Shown here piece by piece: positions 22,872 through 36,800 of a DNA stretch of 64,000 bases. The notes below the pieces were generated by a model. It made no database searches. It worked only from the letters and a program-made list of their open reading frames with translations, and had not been told where the DNA came from. Each line of letters starts with the position of its first letter. Positions within the stretch are counted from its first letter, which is position 1. This DNA is from Wurfbainia villosa. Its lineage: Eukaryota; Streptophyta; Magnoliopsida; Zingiberales; Zingiberaceae. A program made the position numbers and the translations under genes. The DNA is taken from contig CM045988.1 in the NCBI GenBank assembly GCA_025175895.1, positions 93,035,137 through 93,099,136 of the forward strand, given 5' to 3'.

Positions 22872-23130
22872 TTTTAAAATGATGATTTTGTGACTATACA
22901 TTGTGGTCCATTTCGTTACAATTTCATAGCAAAAAATAAAGATGGATGATTGAGACTGATTTATCGAAATCGATAACAATGAGCGATAGGCTAGCCATAC
23001 TATAATTGTTCCGGTAGTTGCACTGCAAGTTCCATGTTCAAAGACGGAAAATATATAGTAATTTTCATTGCGTTCTATCACAATGTGTATTTCTGATACA
23101 AATCACTCGCCCAAGGACCAACCACACCAT
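22872..23130. other. Short unique sequence between Tat element and LINE
   Basis: No gene or repeat was recognised. It is the original right flank of the Tat insertion and continues the sequence left of 11770. Confidence 0.5.
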
Positions 23131-23700
23131 CTTTTTTTTTTTGATGAAGGTAAATATATATCATCAAAGAAAAAGCACAGTCATACAAAAGCCTAGGAGC
23201 CATACTCATGTCATATCTGACGAAGTGTCAGATCTGAGATGTGTCCTAGGTGTGGCGTACATGTGCTCTCATGGTTACTCCTCTCTCATGTGTACTGATT
23301 CTCTCATCCTCTCACTTGGTACCCAACACATACACATCCGACATGCTCTACACATGTGGCCAACATCTACTGTGTGTCCCCTTCCCATGGGTACTGCCCA
23401 TCCGCAACCATCTCTCCAGCTGTATCTCCTAGTGCCATCCTGTCTCTTTCCTTCTCCTAGTATGTTGATCCTCGAACATCTGTCGCTTTTGGCAAGTGAC
23501 CAGCCAACAACGGATTTGCCTTGTCTTTACCGTAGCCGTTTGCTACGGACTAGATATGCCATTTAGGTGGACATATTCACCTCTACTAGGCTTATTGGCC
23601 AAGCCTCAGCCATAAACGGATTTACAACGTCTTTACAGTAGCCGTTTGCTACGGACTAGATAGACCATTATGGGTGGGCCTATTCACCCTCCCTCATCTA
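23131..23700 (-). mobile_element. 5'-truncated LINE (L1-type), 3' end only
   Basis: The left edge is a T-run (23131-23141), i.e. the poly(A) tail of a minus-strand LINE, followed by GATGAAGGTAAATATATATC. The next several hundred bases align with the 3' end of the longer LINE at 25028, including the GTCATATCTGACGAAGT block and two ~100-bp units with GCCGTTTGCTACGGACTAGA. No RT sequence remains. The frame at 23018-23566 has no domain and crosses the LINE border. Confidence 0.8.
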
Positions 23701-25027
23701 CCCGTCCTTTGTAAGCACCTTTTTTTTTACACGAAAAAGGAGAAAGAAAATAAAATGAAAATGAACATGCCAAAGCCTGTATCCGTCAGAACGCGATGAA
23801 GGTCCTGGGCCAAAAGCGCTGGGCCGCAACAGTGCCTTGGGACCTCTCTGTAGCCATTGGGCCACCTCCTGAACCGCCCTGTTGTGGACCGCCCTATAAT
23901 TGGATGTTCGCCTAAGCACCCTGGGCCTCGAGCTTCGCCTTGTAGCCTGTAGAAAGCGCCTGGCGGGAAACCACTCTGTCGGACAAAGCGCTCTGGCACA
24001 AGAAACCCGACCTTGTTGCCTACGCTCTTGGCTATAGGGTAACTACTCTAGAACAATGAGAACCGCCCTGGGACAATAGGATCTGTCCTGGGACATGGTG
24101 AGGTGCCCTGGAAGTCTAAGGAACTAGTTGGGGGGTGGTGGTCGTTGGGACGATAAAGAATGTATGGAGTATGGGGGATAACCCTGAAGAGTGAGTGTGA
24201 GGGAGAGGGGGGGGGGGTGTATTGCACTAGACTTTGTGGAGAAACCGATGGGAGGCTGCCTTAGGTGGTTATGAAGGGGAGTCCCTGAGGGTAGAAAAGG
24301 AGTGTGCGGGATGTGGAGTTACTTACGAAGGGATTGCCCGGGGGGGGGGGGGGTGTGCGATTGAGTGAAGTAGCCCTTACCCTAGGGAGTTTCGATTATA
24401 AGGAGAGAAAAGGGAACTCCCCTGAATTTAAGGAGAATTGCCCAGGGGTAGTGGAAGAAAAAGAGAGAGAGAGAGAGGGGTCGGATTTCGATCGCGGATT
24501 GATCAACGTCGAAACCTAAACCGTGGCAAAATTCCAACCGCAAAAGTTACAGTATTGATGGCCGCAATACAATTGAATTTTGATCACAATCAAATTAAAA
24601 TTTAACTGTGATCCAATCAAATTTTTTTGTTGCCTCTGTAAGTAACTCCAGGGTCTTCTTCCTCTCTGCTGCCCCAGCATCTTGTCCTACGCCTCATCCA
24701 TTTTACCCCTTAGTAACAAATTTTAAAAATCAATGTGGTATTGACTTTTAAAATCAACGTCACCATACATTGATTAATTAAATTGTGATTTTGATATATA
24801 TATATAAAAGATAATATTTTATTTTAATTTAAAATAAAAAATATAAATTATTACATGGAAGATAGAGAAGAAAATTAATTTTGACGTAGGAATAAGACAA
24901 AAATTAAATATATATTTCAAAAATTTTAAAATTAAAGTATATTTTTTGAAAATTTAATTATTGCACCCGCACCCAGTAAATTGCTGAACTTTCTCTCTCT
25001 TTGTTCTGAGTCAATCAAATCTCTCTC
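23701..25027. other. Unidentified stretch, GC-rich then AT-rich
   Basis: It starts with a T-run (23720) and a GC-rich part (to about 24520) that holds two long G-runs (about 24207-24219 and 24339-24353) and a GA repeat (24459-24478). An AT-rich part follows. Open frames at 23698-24000 and 24304-24519 lack any recognisable domain. I see no firm evidence of a gene. It could be a decayed retroposon, given the T-run at the left edge. Confidence 0.45.
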
Positions 25028-26490
25028 TTTTTTTTATATGAAAAGATAAATATATATATCATCAAAATAAAGCACAATAATATAAAATTCAATAAACTCT
25101 ACACATGTCATATCTGACGAAGTATCATATCTAAATAGATGTCCTAAATGGAGCGTACATGTGCACTTCTAAATACCATCACACTCTCTATGTATCAAAA
25201 TCACCACGTGTGTACCAAGAACTCATCATTAGGGTGTGCCCTCCATGGTGCACCCTATCCAGTCCTGTGTATCTCCAAAGGTCCTTTGTCTGTGTCCTTG
25301 CCCACTTTTAGTAAGTGGTCAGTTATCAATAGATTTATGATGTCTTTATCGCGAGCAGTTTGTTGCGGATTAGATAGATCATTCCAGTGGATCTATTCAC
25401 CCTGAGGGACTTATTGGCCAAGCCCCAGCTAAAACGGATTTGCTTAGTCTTTACAGTGAGTCGTTTGCTGCGGACTAGATAGGTCATTTTCGGTGGACCT
25501 ATTCACCTGTCTAGGCTTTTAGGCAAATCCCCAACCCTAAACAAATTTGAGAAGTCTTTACCTTGAGCCGTTTGCTGCGGACTAGATAGATCTTTATGGT
25601 GGATCTATTCACCATCAAAACAAGATCAAGGAGAAACAATGTACACATTTTTTAGGCTAAGGAAAGAAGGGAGCGGCTGTTGCATTCGCCATTTTTTTAT
25701 TGGACTTAGGCTAAGGAAAGAAGGGAGCAACTGTTCGTTGTTTTTACGATTTACATGGGGTACATCAAGCACCCTATACACATGAATCTGTATCCTCCAA
25801 AGATCCGTCCGCATCAAAATGTGGTTCCTCAAATCGATTTCATTCCTAGCCCTCCAAACATAGTGCACTATCGCTCCTAGGGCTAAGTGTCGTGCTCTCG
25901 TCAGTTGAGTTCCCACGATAATGCAACTTGAAGATGCTGGCGTGTATCTGTATGTGCTCATCCCTACTCTCATCTGCAACCACCTTCTCACCCTTCCTCA
26001 CAACTGATTAATAGGTCTACATCTGAAAAATACATGTGACTGCGTTTCCTCCTCCAGCCAACAGAATGCACATCACTTGTCCTCTAGATAGCTCTGACGG
26101 TCTCTGGTAGGGAGTCTCCCATTTGCCAGCAACCAGAGTATGAATCAATGGCTTGGTTTAAAATCCTTTTGTCATACTATCCTGACCCATGAATTTCGTG
26201 GCATGTGCTCCCTGAAATGGTCGTATGCTCGACCCACCCCCCAGGGCCTCTAGTGAACCATGTAGTAAGTGCGTGTGGAGCAACAGTGGGGCTACCTGAA
26301 GACTCCAAGATACTATCTCTGATGTGTAGGAGTCTCTTTACTAGCGGGGAGTGTGAGCGTCGTGCTGTCCACTCCCATGTGCTAGACCATAGGAGGTAAT
26401 GATGATGCACCCATCGTATCCATAAGGAGTCTTACTTGTCCTATATACGCCATAGTACCTTTGCTAGCAGAGCAAGGTTCCAAGACTTCA
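25028..26490 (-). mobile_element. LINE (L1-type), 3' part, split by the Tekay element
   Basis: The poly(A) tail appears as a T-run at 25027-25034, followed by the 3' UTR and then the C-terminal part of ORF2. On the minus strand, 26000-26140 reads GKWETPYQRPSELSRGQVMC and TCIFQM, the zinc-ribbon (zf-RVT) region. 25626-25991 contains VHYVWRARNEIDLRNHILMR, the usual L1 ORF2 tail. Coding is broken by stops and shifts. The LINE resumes at 44088 after the Tekay insertion (TSD CTTCA at 26486-26490). Confidence 0.88.
25320..25615 (-). repeat. ~100-bp tandem repeats in the LINE 3' UTR
   Basis: Three units, each with a TCTTTAC...GCCGTTTGCTGCGGACTAGATAG core and then GTGGACCTATTCACC. The same unit is present twice in the shorter LINE (about 23510-23690). 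Confidence 0.88.
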
Positions 26491-29400
26491 TGTAAAATAT
26501 GGAAAAAAAAAATTATATGGATTAACCCTTTAATTAATTGGATTTAATTAGTGGGTTAATTGGGTTTAATTAGTTGATTAAATTGGGCTCAATAAGTGGA
26601 TTAATTGGGTTAGAATCTGGGCTTGGGCTGGTATTAGGCTCGGGCTGATATTGGGCTTGGGTTGTATTGGGATTGGGCTGGAATTGGGCTTGAACTGGAT
26701 TGGATTAGACCTAGGTTGGTTGTGGTTGGACTTGAGTTAGCTCAAGTAGTTGACCGACTTTTAAAAGCCGTCGAACCCGAACCTGGTCAATTCTCTCATC
26801 ACGATTTCTTCCCTCTTCTCTTCATCGCGTGATTTCCCCTCTTCCTCACTGCCGCAGCCTCGTCGTCGCTGTCGGAGCTCACCATCGCCGACTCTGCCGG
26901 AGCTGCTCGTTGTCGCCACGGCTGATCTCCTCCTCGCCGCGAGAACCAATTGCCGCCGACCTTCTACCGACAACGGATCTCACCGGCACTTTTTCGAGTG
27001 AGCCCAACTCAGTGATGGAGTTGCCGATTTCTTGTGTTTTCCCCGATCGAGCAGATCGCCCTCATCTCATCGAGTTCAATCCATCGCCGACATCCGACGC
27101 GGGGGGCTCTGCGGCCAACATCGATCGCGATCGACTATGATCCTCGCGCGACGCTGCTGACCTAACAACTGCTTGATACGTCGGCTTGTCTCCGGTGCCT
27201 TCTTTTTCTACCTCTGCTTCGGATCCCGGGAGCTGGATCTACCACCATCACCATCGGCAGCAACTCGTCGCTGCCGTTGCTTCTTCTTGCCGCCGAATTT
27301 TCTTACGGTTGGTCAGTCGGTGAGCTTAGTGTTGGCAAGATCCACGTTGCTGCCGTGATACTCTTCTGCCGCATGAGCTCGGCTTTGTCATCTTCATCAC
27401 TATATAGGTTAGCCACGATTAGATCTATAAAGTTGTGGTCTATATGTTTGTGCTTGGTTTTTCTCTATGTTGCGGTTGGGGAAAATGCTATCATAGCTTT
27501 GTGGGGTGGTTTGAGGCCTCGAATTGTGAATCAACCATCTGACCTATTATGTTCACTCATGTTTTGGTGAATTCCGGTGGTTCCTACTATGACATTGAAT
27601 AATTGATGTGAGGATGGAGCAATGGGAAGCTTATGATTTCTAGGTTACCGGTTGTGAGGTGGAATTGAAGTGAGGTGAGTTCAAATTTAGTGCTCTTGTG
27701 ATGGGATGATATTCATGTAGTTACGTTGGACAATGGTTACAGGGTGTATCTACATGATAGTGAGTCAGCGTAAAGGATTGTTCCTATCGATTGAAGACCT
27801 TGTTTCAGATCTACTGGGTACGAATGAATCAAGCTAGGTAAGTTCGATTTGGGATTTGATACCATCATTGGACTTATGATAGACTTTGTCGATGTTTGCT
27901 TGTTGACTACAGGATGTTGATTTCAGGACTTTGATTAGTGATGCTGCTCGTAGTAGGGATGGCCGATGAACTACATATTAGGTGGGTAATATCTACCTGG
28001 TCCGGTAGTTTTGATCAAATTCTAGTACACGATCTTGGATATATGTTTATACTGTTTACCTTAAATCCACTCTTATTTAATCACATGCTTATCTTGCCTT
28101 GACCTTTGAGATATATACTCATTTTCATTGATTATCTACGGATAGGAACTATAAACCCTATTATGTATTAGGTGATAGATGTTGATGAAAGTACATGTGG
28201 TTAGGGTTATCTTTGTGACTTGATTTAGTTCTTGTATTACATCACTAGGGTTAGGTGATGGTTTGGATTATGGAGTCGAGTGTTATACCAAATCTATTTT
28301 AGTGGTGCAATTATGGTGGATCTAGTTGTCTGTGCAAATATAAGTGTATTGGGTGTCAATAAGTAAACAAGGACTATAGGTACTAGCGTGATGGTATATC
28401 CAATATTGATTGTGTGCCTGTGTAAGGTTATATGGACGGTCGATTGTATATACTCTTGACTAGAGGTCTTAGCGTGGTTGGTATCGAGAGTGTATGCCTT
28501 TTTGTGTGATAGAGAGAGTCTTATGGATTGTAGTTCTTGCATGGTTGACTTTTGGTTGACTAGGTCTCCCCGTGAGTTAGGGAGTGTTGCGAGGATTTGT
28601 GTGTGAGCTATGCATCATTACATTTCATTCATGCTGACGACTGGGTCTGCCTTGTGGTTGAGATGAGTCATCAGTCATCCTGCCTCCCCGGCCACTCGGG
28701 GTAGTGGTTCTCGGCCACTATGGATGGTGGTAGCTGGAGATGCGCACTTGGCCACTGTGCGGAGTGGTAGTTAGCGCACTCACCCACTATAGACAGTGGT
28801 CGTGTGATGTGCAGTTGTCCTGGGTGCGGTGCTCGTCTACTCATGGGTAGGGACGGAGCAGCTAGCAGCAGGGACCCCCGTGTGGGTAGCATATAGCTCT
28901 ATGGCGGGCTAGCTACTGTTTCATACTACCCAACTCGGTCACTCGAGAGTGGTGGTGGCTGGAGTCGGGATAGTTGTCATGTCGAGCCACCTAGGCCACA
29001 CTGGGTCGTGGTAGTGAGTTGGGTGCGCAAACATGACCATGCATATGCATTGCTGATATATATATGTATGCATGTATTTGATATATGTTTTACATATGCC
29101 TATGAGATGCTGCATTTGATTGAGCTATGATTGTTGAACATGCTTGTTCATCATGATACATGTCATTTGCATTTTATTTACTACTATGTGTTGAGCATGA
29201 TACATGCGTTAATTCAGACTGTTATATGCATTTGATTAGCATCATGTCATTGTGTGGTACATACCTGGTTGTTAAATGCAGTGATGATATATCTTGTTCA
29301 TATGTTGGAGTATTGGTCAGGTATGAGATTGACTTGATACATTATATGGGTTATGTTATTGTATATCTGTCAGGATGATATAGCTTATGGTGTTGCAGAC

Positions 29401-30061
29401 CGTCAGGTACGTTGGTACATTACTTTATGTTCAGTTGATTAGTTTAGTATATACACTGAGTATGACTTTACTGTAGTTACTTGTTATTAGATTTGGATAT
29501 GACTGTATGTCTATTGGACTCATGCTGTATACCTGTAGATCTTCACATGTATACTTATAGATCTATCCTTATATGTTGTTCATGCACTTTCTATATATAT
29601 TACCCCTGAGTTTATACTCACCACCCGGGACCACAGGCTTCACATCCAGATAATGTAGAAGATTCCTTAGGCGTTGGGCTCCATGGTGATCCCATCTCAC
29701 ACCGGACGAATGGATATGTTTCCGTGTTGTTGTATCCTTACGGATTGTTGGTTTGGGTTTTTCCCTGTATTGTTTCCGTATTTGTGATATACGAACATAT
29801 TGTATGTATTTGGTCTTTGATTCGATTTCTATTATGATTCTTGTCGTGTCAAGTCACTCCGGAGTGCACAGTTAGTCTTTGTATCTGATTGATCTGTTTG
29901 TATTATTTCCGCTGTGTTTAGTGCGTTTGATATGTTGATATCTGTGTATATCATATTGTTGTTGTGGGCCTACGGGCCTTGTATTAACCCGATATGTTGC
30001 CACGTACAGGGGAGATGTCGTCCGTTTGCTTTTCGGCACGACGTACTCTCGGGGCGTGATA
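26491..30061 (+). repeat. Tekay 5' LTR
   Basis: 3571 bp. The GC-rich block (26760-27400) gives open frames on both strands that are not conserved between the two LTRs, so no gene is called. The last 100 bp match the solo LTR at 152-3998. Confidence 0.93.
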
Positions 30062-30068
30062 ATTTTAT

Positions 30069-30080
30069 TGGTATCAGAGC
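30069..30080 (+). promoter_or_regulatory. Tekay primer-binding site (initiator tRNA-Met)
   Basis: TGGTATCAGAGC, complementary to the 3' end of plant initiator tRNA-Met, seven bases after the 5' LTR. Confidence 0.92.
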
Positions 30081-33000
30081 CCTAGGTTGCGAAGTCCATT
30101 TTCGGATTTTATTTCGTTCGGACATCGAGTTTTGCTTTACTCGGTCTTGGTTTTGTGAGTTCTGGGATCTGACTGTTGCGGACATCTCCGAGCTACAAGG
30201 TTTAAGGTATGATAATTGTTATTACATATCCTTCTATTGGTTATGCATTTAGTTGCTTATAACATGGATGACTTGTAGGATATTGGTTAGTATTCGTAAC
30301 CGTGGTTTGAGTTGACCACGGGAACGACATGTGGAGATTATTAGATATGTACCTGCTGTCGAAAAGGTGAATTACCTTTGAGAGCCGACTGATACCGAGT
30401 CGGATAGCAGGGGTTAGAAGTCACATCTCTTGTGGAGATCAAGGATTACAGTCCTAAGATTTTCACTAATTATGGTAGTCAGATCATTACCTATGGGGTA
30501 ATGGACTAAGCGAGTATACTATTACTGATTCAGATAGTAGAAAATTAGTATATGATATTCATAGGGATTTTGATCCCTGAATTGGTCGTTCTAGGTTGTA
30601 TAACGTTGAGGGTACTTTTGAATACTTAACTCGTGTTATACAGAGGAAGCTAAGTTAGCTGCATACCATTATCCGAATTTAGCCGGTACTTGGTGTAAGA
30701 TATAGGAAATAACCTACGGAAAATAATATATCACTTGGTCACAGTTCAGTGATGTTGTGAGATAGTATTTCCCCACGTCATCTTCTTTGACTTATTGTCA
30801 GGGAATTCTTGGGCATCGAGTAGGGTGATCGGTTGGTAACGAAGGTACCATGCAGAGTCGTTAGACTTGCGAAGGTTACGACTATTTAATAGCCCAAGAA
30901 TGTGATTGGGTTGGTTTTGACCACCCACGGGTTATCGGTTGACATCTTGATCATGATGTTTGGATCTCCTACCAGATCCTACCGGAAGGGTATAGACTGA
31001 GTCATGTGTATAGAAATGACTCCGTAGCTGGTGTTTTAAGAATTTGAGATTTGATAAGCATTTATTGCAAGTCAAATTATTGGAATTCGAAATCTCCAAA
31101 TGTTGGATAAAAAGGAGCAAGATTAAAGTCGTAAGTCACGAGCGACTATTGGAGAGTTTTCCGATCATAGAAGAGCGATTGTAGATTTGTGACTTCTCAT
31201 GTTTATCGTGAACTCGGAGGAAAGACTCAAAGGAGATTATGTGTGTGCATGAGTTCTGACGAGACACAGTCAGTTATCCGATGGACCATTGTATCTTTCT
31301 ACTATAAGCGATCGGTATCTCACGAGGAGAGTATGTATTTTGAAGACTCGGTTGAAGACTATGGATGATGCTTTGGCGGACGATCCACAATCTCAAAAGC
31401 CAAGATTATTACGAAGATTAGGTTATCACATCAGCAGCGATCTACTACCCCAGATATAGTTGGAGCTCTTTGATACTTTCATCCGGAAGAAGTAAGTTAC
31501 TCAGCAGTATCAGCCGAAGACATCTCAGAAGACTCAGACGTTCAGACAACAATTGTTACCTTCCCAGACGACAGCAACTGTTACCTTCCCAGGCGTAGTT
31601 ATGATTTATATAGAGAGAGAGATTTTACGGCGATAGTCGTATCTATGCGATATTCTCCGATTTGCGATTATACCTTTCACGAGATGGAGCGTGCTATGAT
31701 GTTTCTGATTCTTGATATTATCTGACCGGATGTGTATCTTTTGCCAAGATACAGTGTTTATCATCTCTCATGCGGATTGTTTGATTGTACCTCATTTTTG
31801 TGATTGATTTGATTCCTCCATGATAGTCTTTGCATCTACATGAGCTCGCAGATGTTGGACAAGTTTACATGATTACTCGAGAGAAAGTATAGAAGACCAA
31901 GGATCGGTCCTTCGGGGTATTACTTTAGGTTATCCTATTTGCGGATATATCGAGAGATACTGGTAGTTTACAGGTATCTTTGTCTAGAACATTCTTTGAT
32001 AGGGTTCGAAGGGTTCCTATCGACTTGTGGGTTGGTGATTTTTCTCTACCGTCAGGTGAGATGTTGATCGACAACCAAGAAGTCAAGGGATACCCTTGAC
32101 CTTTGCTAGACATACCTCTACTATAGATATATCCTTACGGATAGTTGGATTGTTGGAGCATTGGTATACTAGGACTCTCGGATTGCATAATCCGAGAGTA
32201 TTCGGATATAGTTTCGGATGAACTCCGGGCTTATTTGCATGGGTAAGTAGGAATATGCAATTGGAGGGTGATTTCGAGAATAGTCCTGATAATTGGGGCC
32301 TCATACCGGGAGATGATTTTATGGGTATCAGTGTCGCTAAACACTATTGGAGATTTATCTGCCTAAGTGTTTCTTCTTGAAAAGACTTGTAACTCTTTGT
32401 TAGAAGAGAGTCAGACCTTGAGTTATGCATCGATTATCGATGATGGAATGCAGTAGTTGTTGTGAATGAATATCCTTCGTTGGGGATGGATGATCTGTTT
32501 AGATCAGCTAAATGACACCTGTGTATATCCTAGAGTTGGCCTACGACTGGAGGTTTGATATTGTAGTGACTTAGTGTCGTACAATTATCATTGTAGGTGT
32601 GATGATTGAGCTATCATTAGCGTAGGGTAAAAGGATTCAGGTGTATAAAACTGATTGATAATGTTGTTAGACTTATCGACGAATTAGTCGTTCATGAATT
32701 TGAGGAATCAAGTACTCTTGGAGTATTTGAGATCGATTGTCATCATATCTGTGGAGGATATATTTATGGATATATTCTCAATCTTGAGGGAAGTTGTGGT
32801 TTCCCAAGATTGATTTGGTATTTACCATAGATGTGGATGGGATGCACTAGCGATACTATATCATCGACTTGTGGGACCAAGAAGGTGATGTCAATCACCT
32901 GGTCGAAAGTTTGTGAAGCTAGGTTTCAAGGCCTAGACGGTGGTTGACTTTTGTGTCAGTGTTAGTTAATCCGTCCGATATGGATGGAAGGGTATTGTAC

Positions 33001-33856
33001 ATAGATGCAATATTTCAGGGATTAGGAGCGATCCCGATGCAGTTAAATGAGACGTATATTATGTGTATGCTAGTTGAGAAACTAGCGAGATTAGTCATTG
33101 TAGTCTTCCAATTACTCTCAATTTTGGGTGTGACAGAGTGAATTTTGGACATTAGTTTAATTTCTCTTGTGAGAATAAATCTCCGTCTCTGGGAAGGATA
33201 GTGGTTCACAGAGTTGCATTCGATTTAGGAAGAGTTGTTTTAGGAGACTCTTCATTCAGGAGTGGCGATTTATTCGGAGTGTATCCGAAAATAGTGAGTA
33301 TTGGGACGTTCCTGTTGGTGGAACGATATATGGGACATGATTGATTTCGTAGTTTGATGTTGGGTATTGCCAACAAGCAAAGGTGGAATATTAGTGACCA
33401 GTAGGGTTACGTACCGTGATGAAGTGAGAGCCTAGTACATTAGACTGTGTTGGAAGATTATCTAGAATTCGGAAAGGACTTGATTGGATTTGGGGTAGTC
33501 GATGGTCGATTAGCTAGGTCCGCTCATTTTCTTCCGAGCCATAAGATGGACTCCGTTGGATCGCTTGATGGAATTATATCCATGGAGTAACCTGGAGTAT
33601 CATTTCTGATAGTGATTCATGATTCACCTTACGATTCTGGCAAAGTTTCCCATCGGTTACGAGTATAGAGCCCCACTCTGGTATAGTTATTGAACTCCTA
33701 ATAGGTTGGCTGAGAGCGTATAAGAGGAATATAATATTCAAGCTCAAGATCTACTTAGTCACTTGAGGTGTGACTTTGCTTCGGATACTTGAGATGGTTG
33801 TTGTGACATCTCGTACTCGCACGTGAGTCGGAAATTTGGGGACCAAATTTTTATAA
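30081..33856 (+). pseudogene. Tekay gag-pol remnant
   Basis: No frame longer than about 65 codons survives, but conserved pieces remain. Near 32690-32800 there is FMNLRNQVLLEYL-like sequence followed by FVEDIFMDIFS, the RT catalytic box region (VDD changed to VED). Near 32990-33050, VLYIDAIFQGLGAIPMQLN corresponds to RNase H. Near 33515-33660, RSAHFLP, PLDRLMELYPW and FTLRFWQSFPS correspond to the integrase core. I could not identify gag, protease or the chromodomain. The spacing between blocks is shorter than in intact elements, so internal deletions are likely. Confidence 0.8.
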
Positions 33857-33867
33857 GTAGGGGAGAA
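33857..33867 (+). promoter_or_regulatory. Tekay polypurine tract
   Basis: AGTAGGGGAGA immediately before the 3' LTR, the plus-strand primer site of the family. Confidence 0.85.
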
Positions 33868-36800
33868 TGTAAAATATGGAAAAAAAATTTATATGGATTA
33901 ACCCTTTAATTAATTGGATTTAATTAGTGGGTTAATTGGGTTTAATTAGTTGATTAAATTAGGCTCAATAAATGGATTAATTGGGTTAGAATCTGGCTTG
34001 GTATATTAGGCTTCAATGATATTGGGCTTGGGTTGTATTGGGATTGGGCCGAATTGGGCTTGAATCGGATTGGGTTAGACCTAGGTTGGTTGTGGTTGGA
34101 CTTGAGTTAGCTAAGTAGTTGGCCGACCGACTTTTAAAGCCGTCGAACCCGAACCTGGTCAATTCTCTCATCACGATTTCTTCCCTCTTCTCTTCATCGC
34201 GTGATTTCCTCTTCCTCCTGCTTGCGCTGTCACCATTGCCGGAGCTCACCATCGCCGACTCTGCCGAAGCTGCTCGTTGTCGCCACGACTGATCTCCTCC
34301 TCGCTGCGAGAACTAATTGTCGCCGACCTTCTACCGACGGCGGATCTCACCGGCACTTTTTCGAGCGATCCCAACTCAGTGATGGAGTTGCCGATTTCTT
34401 GTGTTTTCCCCGATCGAGCAGATCGCCCTCATCTCATCGAGTTCAATCCATCGCCGACGTCCGACGCGGGGGGCTCTGCGGCCAACATCGATCGCGATCG
34501 GCTATGATCCTCGCGCGACGCTGCTGACCTAACAACTGCTTGATACGTCGGCTTGTCTCCGGTGCCTTCATTTTCTACCTCTGCTTCGGATCCCGGGAGC
34601 TGGATCTACCACCATCACCATCGGCGAACTCGCCGCCGCTGCTCTTCTTCTTGCCGGATTTTCTTACGGTTGGTCGTCGGTGAGCTTAGTGTTGGCAAGA
34701 TCCACGCGTCGCCGTGATACTCTTCCACCGCATGAGCTCGAGATCGCTGGGCTTCCATCCTTTGTCATCTTCATCACTATATAGGTTAGCCACGATTAGA
34801 TGCAAAGTTGTGGTCTATATGTATGTGCTTGGTTTATCTCTATGTTGCAGTTGGGGAAAATGCTATCATAGCTTTGTGGGGGTGGTTTGAGGCCTCGAAT
34901 TGGCGAATCAACCATCTGACCTATTATGTTCACTCATGTTTTGGTGAATCTTGGTTCCTACTATGACATTGAATAATTGATGTGAGGATGGAGCAATGGG
35001 AAGCTTATGATTTCTAGGTTACGGTTGTGAGGTGGAATTGAAAGTGAGGTGAGTTCAAATTTAGTGCTCTTGTGATGGGATGATATTCATGTAGTTACGT
35101 TGGACAATGGTTGAGGTGTATCTACATGATAGTGAGCTGCGTAGGGATTGTTCCTATACGATTGAAGACCTTGTTTCAGATCTACTGGGTACGAATGAAT
35201 CAAGCTAGGTAAGTTCGATTTGGGATTTGATACCATCATTGGACTTATGATAGACTTTGTCGATGTTTGCTTGTTGACTACAGGATGTTGATTTCAGGAC
35301 TTTGATTAGTGATGCTGCTCGTAGTAGGGATGGCTGATACGAACTACATATCAGGTGGGTAATATCTACCTGGTCCGGTAGTTTTGATCAAATTCTAGTG
35401 CACGATCTTGGATATATGTTTATACCTGTTTACCTTAAATCCACTCTTATTTAATCACATGCTTGTACTGCCTTGACCTTTGAGATATATACTCTGTTAC
35501 TCATTGATTATCTAGCACGAATAGGAACTATAAACCCTATTATGTATTAGCTGATAGATGTTCAGTAAGTACATGTGGTTAGGGTTATCTTTGTGACTTC
35601 AGATTTGGTTACTGTATTACATCACTAGGGTTAGGTGATGGTTTGGATTATGGAGTCGATTGTTATATCATATCCGTATTAGTGGTGCATTTATGGTGGA
35701 TCTAGTTGTCTGTGCATAGATAAGTGTAAGGGTGTCAGTATGTAACCATGGACTAGAGGTCCTAGCGTGATGGTATATCCATTATGGATTGTATGTCTGT
35801 GTATGGTTATATGGACGGTCGATGGTATCTCGCTATTGACTAGAGGTCTTAGCATGGTTGACTGTCAGGAATGTATGACTCTTTGTGTGATAGAGAGAGT
35901 CTTATGGATTGTAGTCCTTGCATGGTTGACTTTTGGTTGACTAGGTCTCCCCGTGAGTTAGGGAGTGTTGCGAGGATTTGTGTGTGAGCTATGCATCATT
36001 ACATTTCATGCATGCTGACGACTGGGTTTGCCTTGTGGTTGAGACGAGTCGTCAGTCATCCTGCCTCCCCGGCCACTCGGGGTAGTGGTTGGAGGGTTGA
36101 GGGCAGAGCATTGTTGTGCGTCTGTTCTCGGCCACTATGGATGGTGGTAGCCGGAGATGCGACTGCCACCGCGCGGAGTGGTAGTTAGCGACTCACCCAC
36201 TATAGGCGTGGTCGTGTGATGTGCATTGTCCCGGTGCGGTGCTCGTCTACTCATGGGTAGGGACGGAGCAAATTAGCGAGGACCCGTGTGGGCAGTATAT
36301 AGCTCTATGGCGGGCTAGCATCGTTTCATACTACCCAACTCGGTCACCGAGAGTGGTGGTGAGTCGATAGTTGTCATGTCGAGCCACCTAGGCCACACCG
36401 GGTCGTGGTAGCGAGTTGCGGCATGATCATGCATATGCATTGCAGATATATATATGTATGCATGTATTTGATATATGTTTTACATATGCCTGTGAGATGC
36501 TGCATTTGATTGAGCTATGATTGTTGCACATGCTTGTTCATCATGATACATGTCATTTGCATTTTATTTACTGCTATGTGTTGAGCATGATACATGCGTT
36601 GATTCAGACTGTTATATGCATTTGATTAGCATCATGTCATTGTGTGGTACATACCTGGTTGTTAGTACAGGTGATCATATACTGTTCATATGTTGGAGTA
36701 TTGGTCAGGTATGGTATTGACTTGATACATTATATGGGTTATGTTATTGTATATCCGCGTGATGATATAGCTTATGGTGTTGCGCATCCGTCAGTACGTT

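Noticed and set aside
23698..23999. Two minus-strand open frames
   Set aside because: Low-complexity start in a T-run, no domain, and overlapping frames of similar length; not enough to call a gene.
26761..27570. Open frames in the Tekay 5' LTR and their counterparts at 34013-34527
   Set aside because: The two LTRs differ by frame-shifting indels through these frames, so they are not maintained as genes.
30069..30080. Possible tRNA fragment
   Set aside because: TGGTATCAGAGC here and at 42404-42415 is the retrotransposon primer-binding site; no cloverleaf surrounds it.
33660..33860. Chromodomain of the Tekay element
   Set aside because: This is where it should lie, but I could not recognise conserved aromatic residues in any frame, so it is not annotated.
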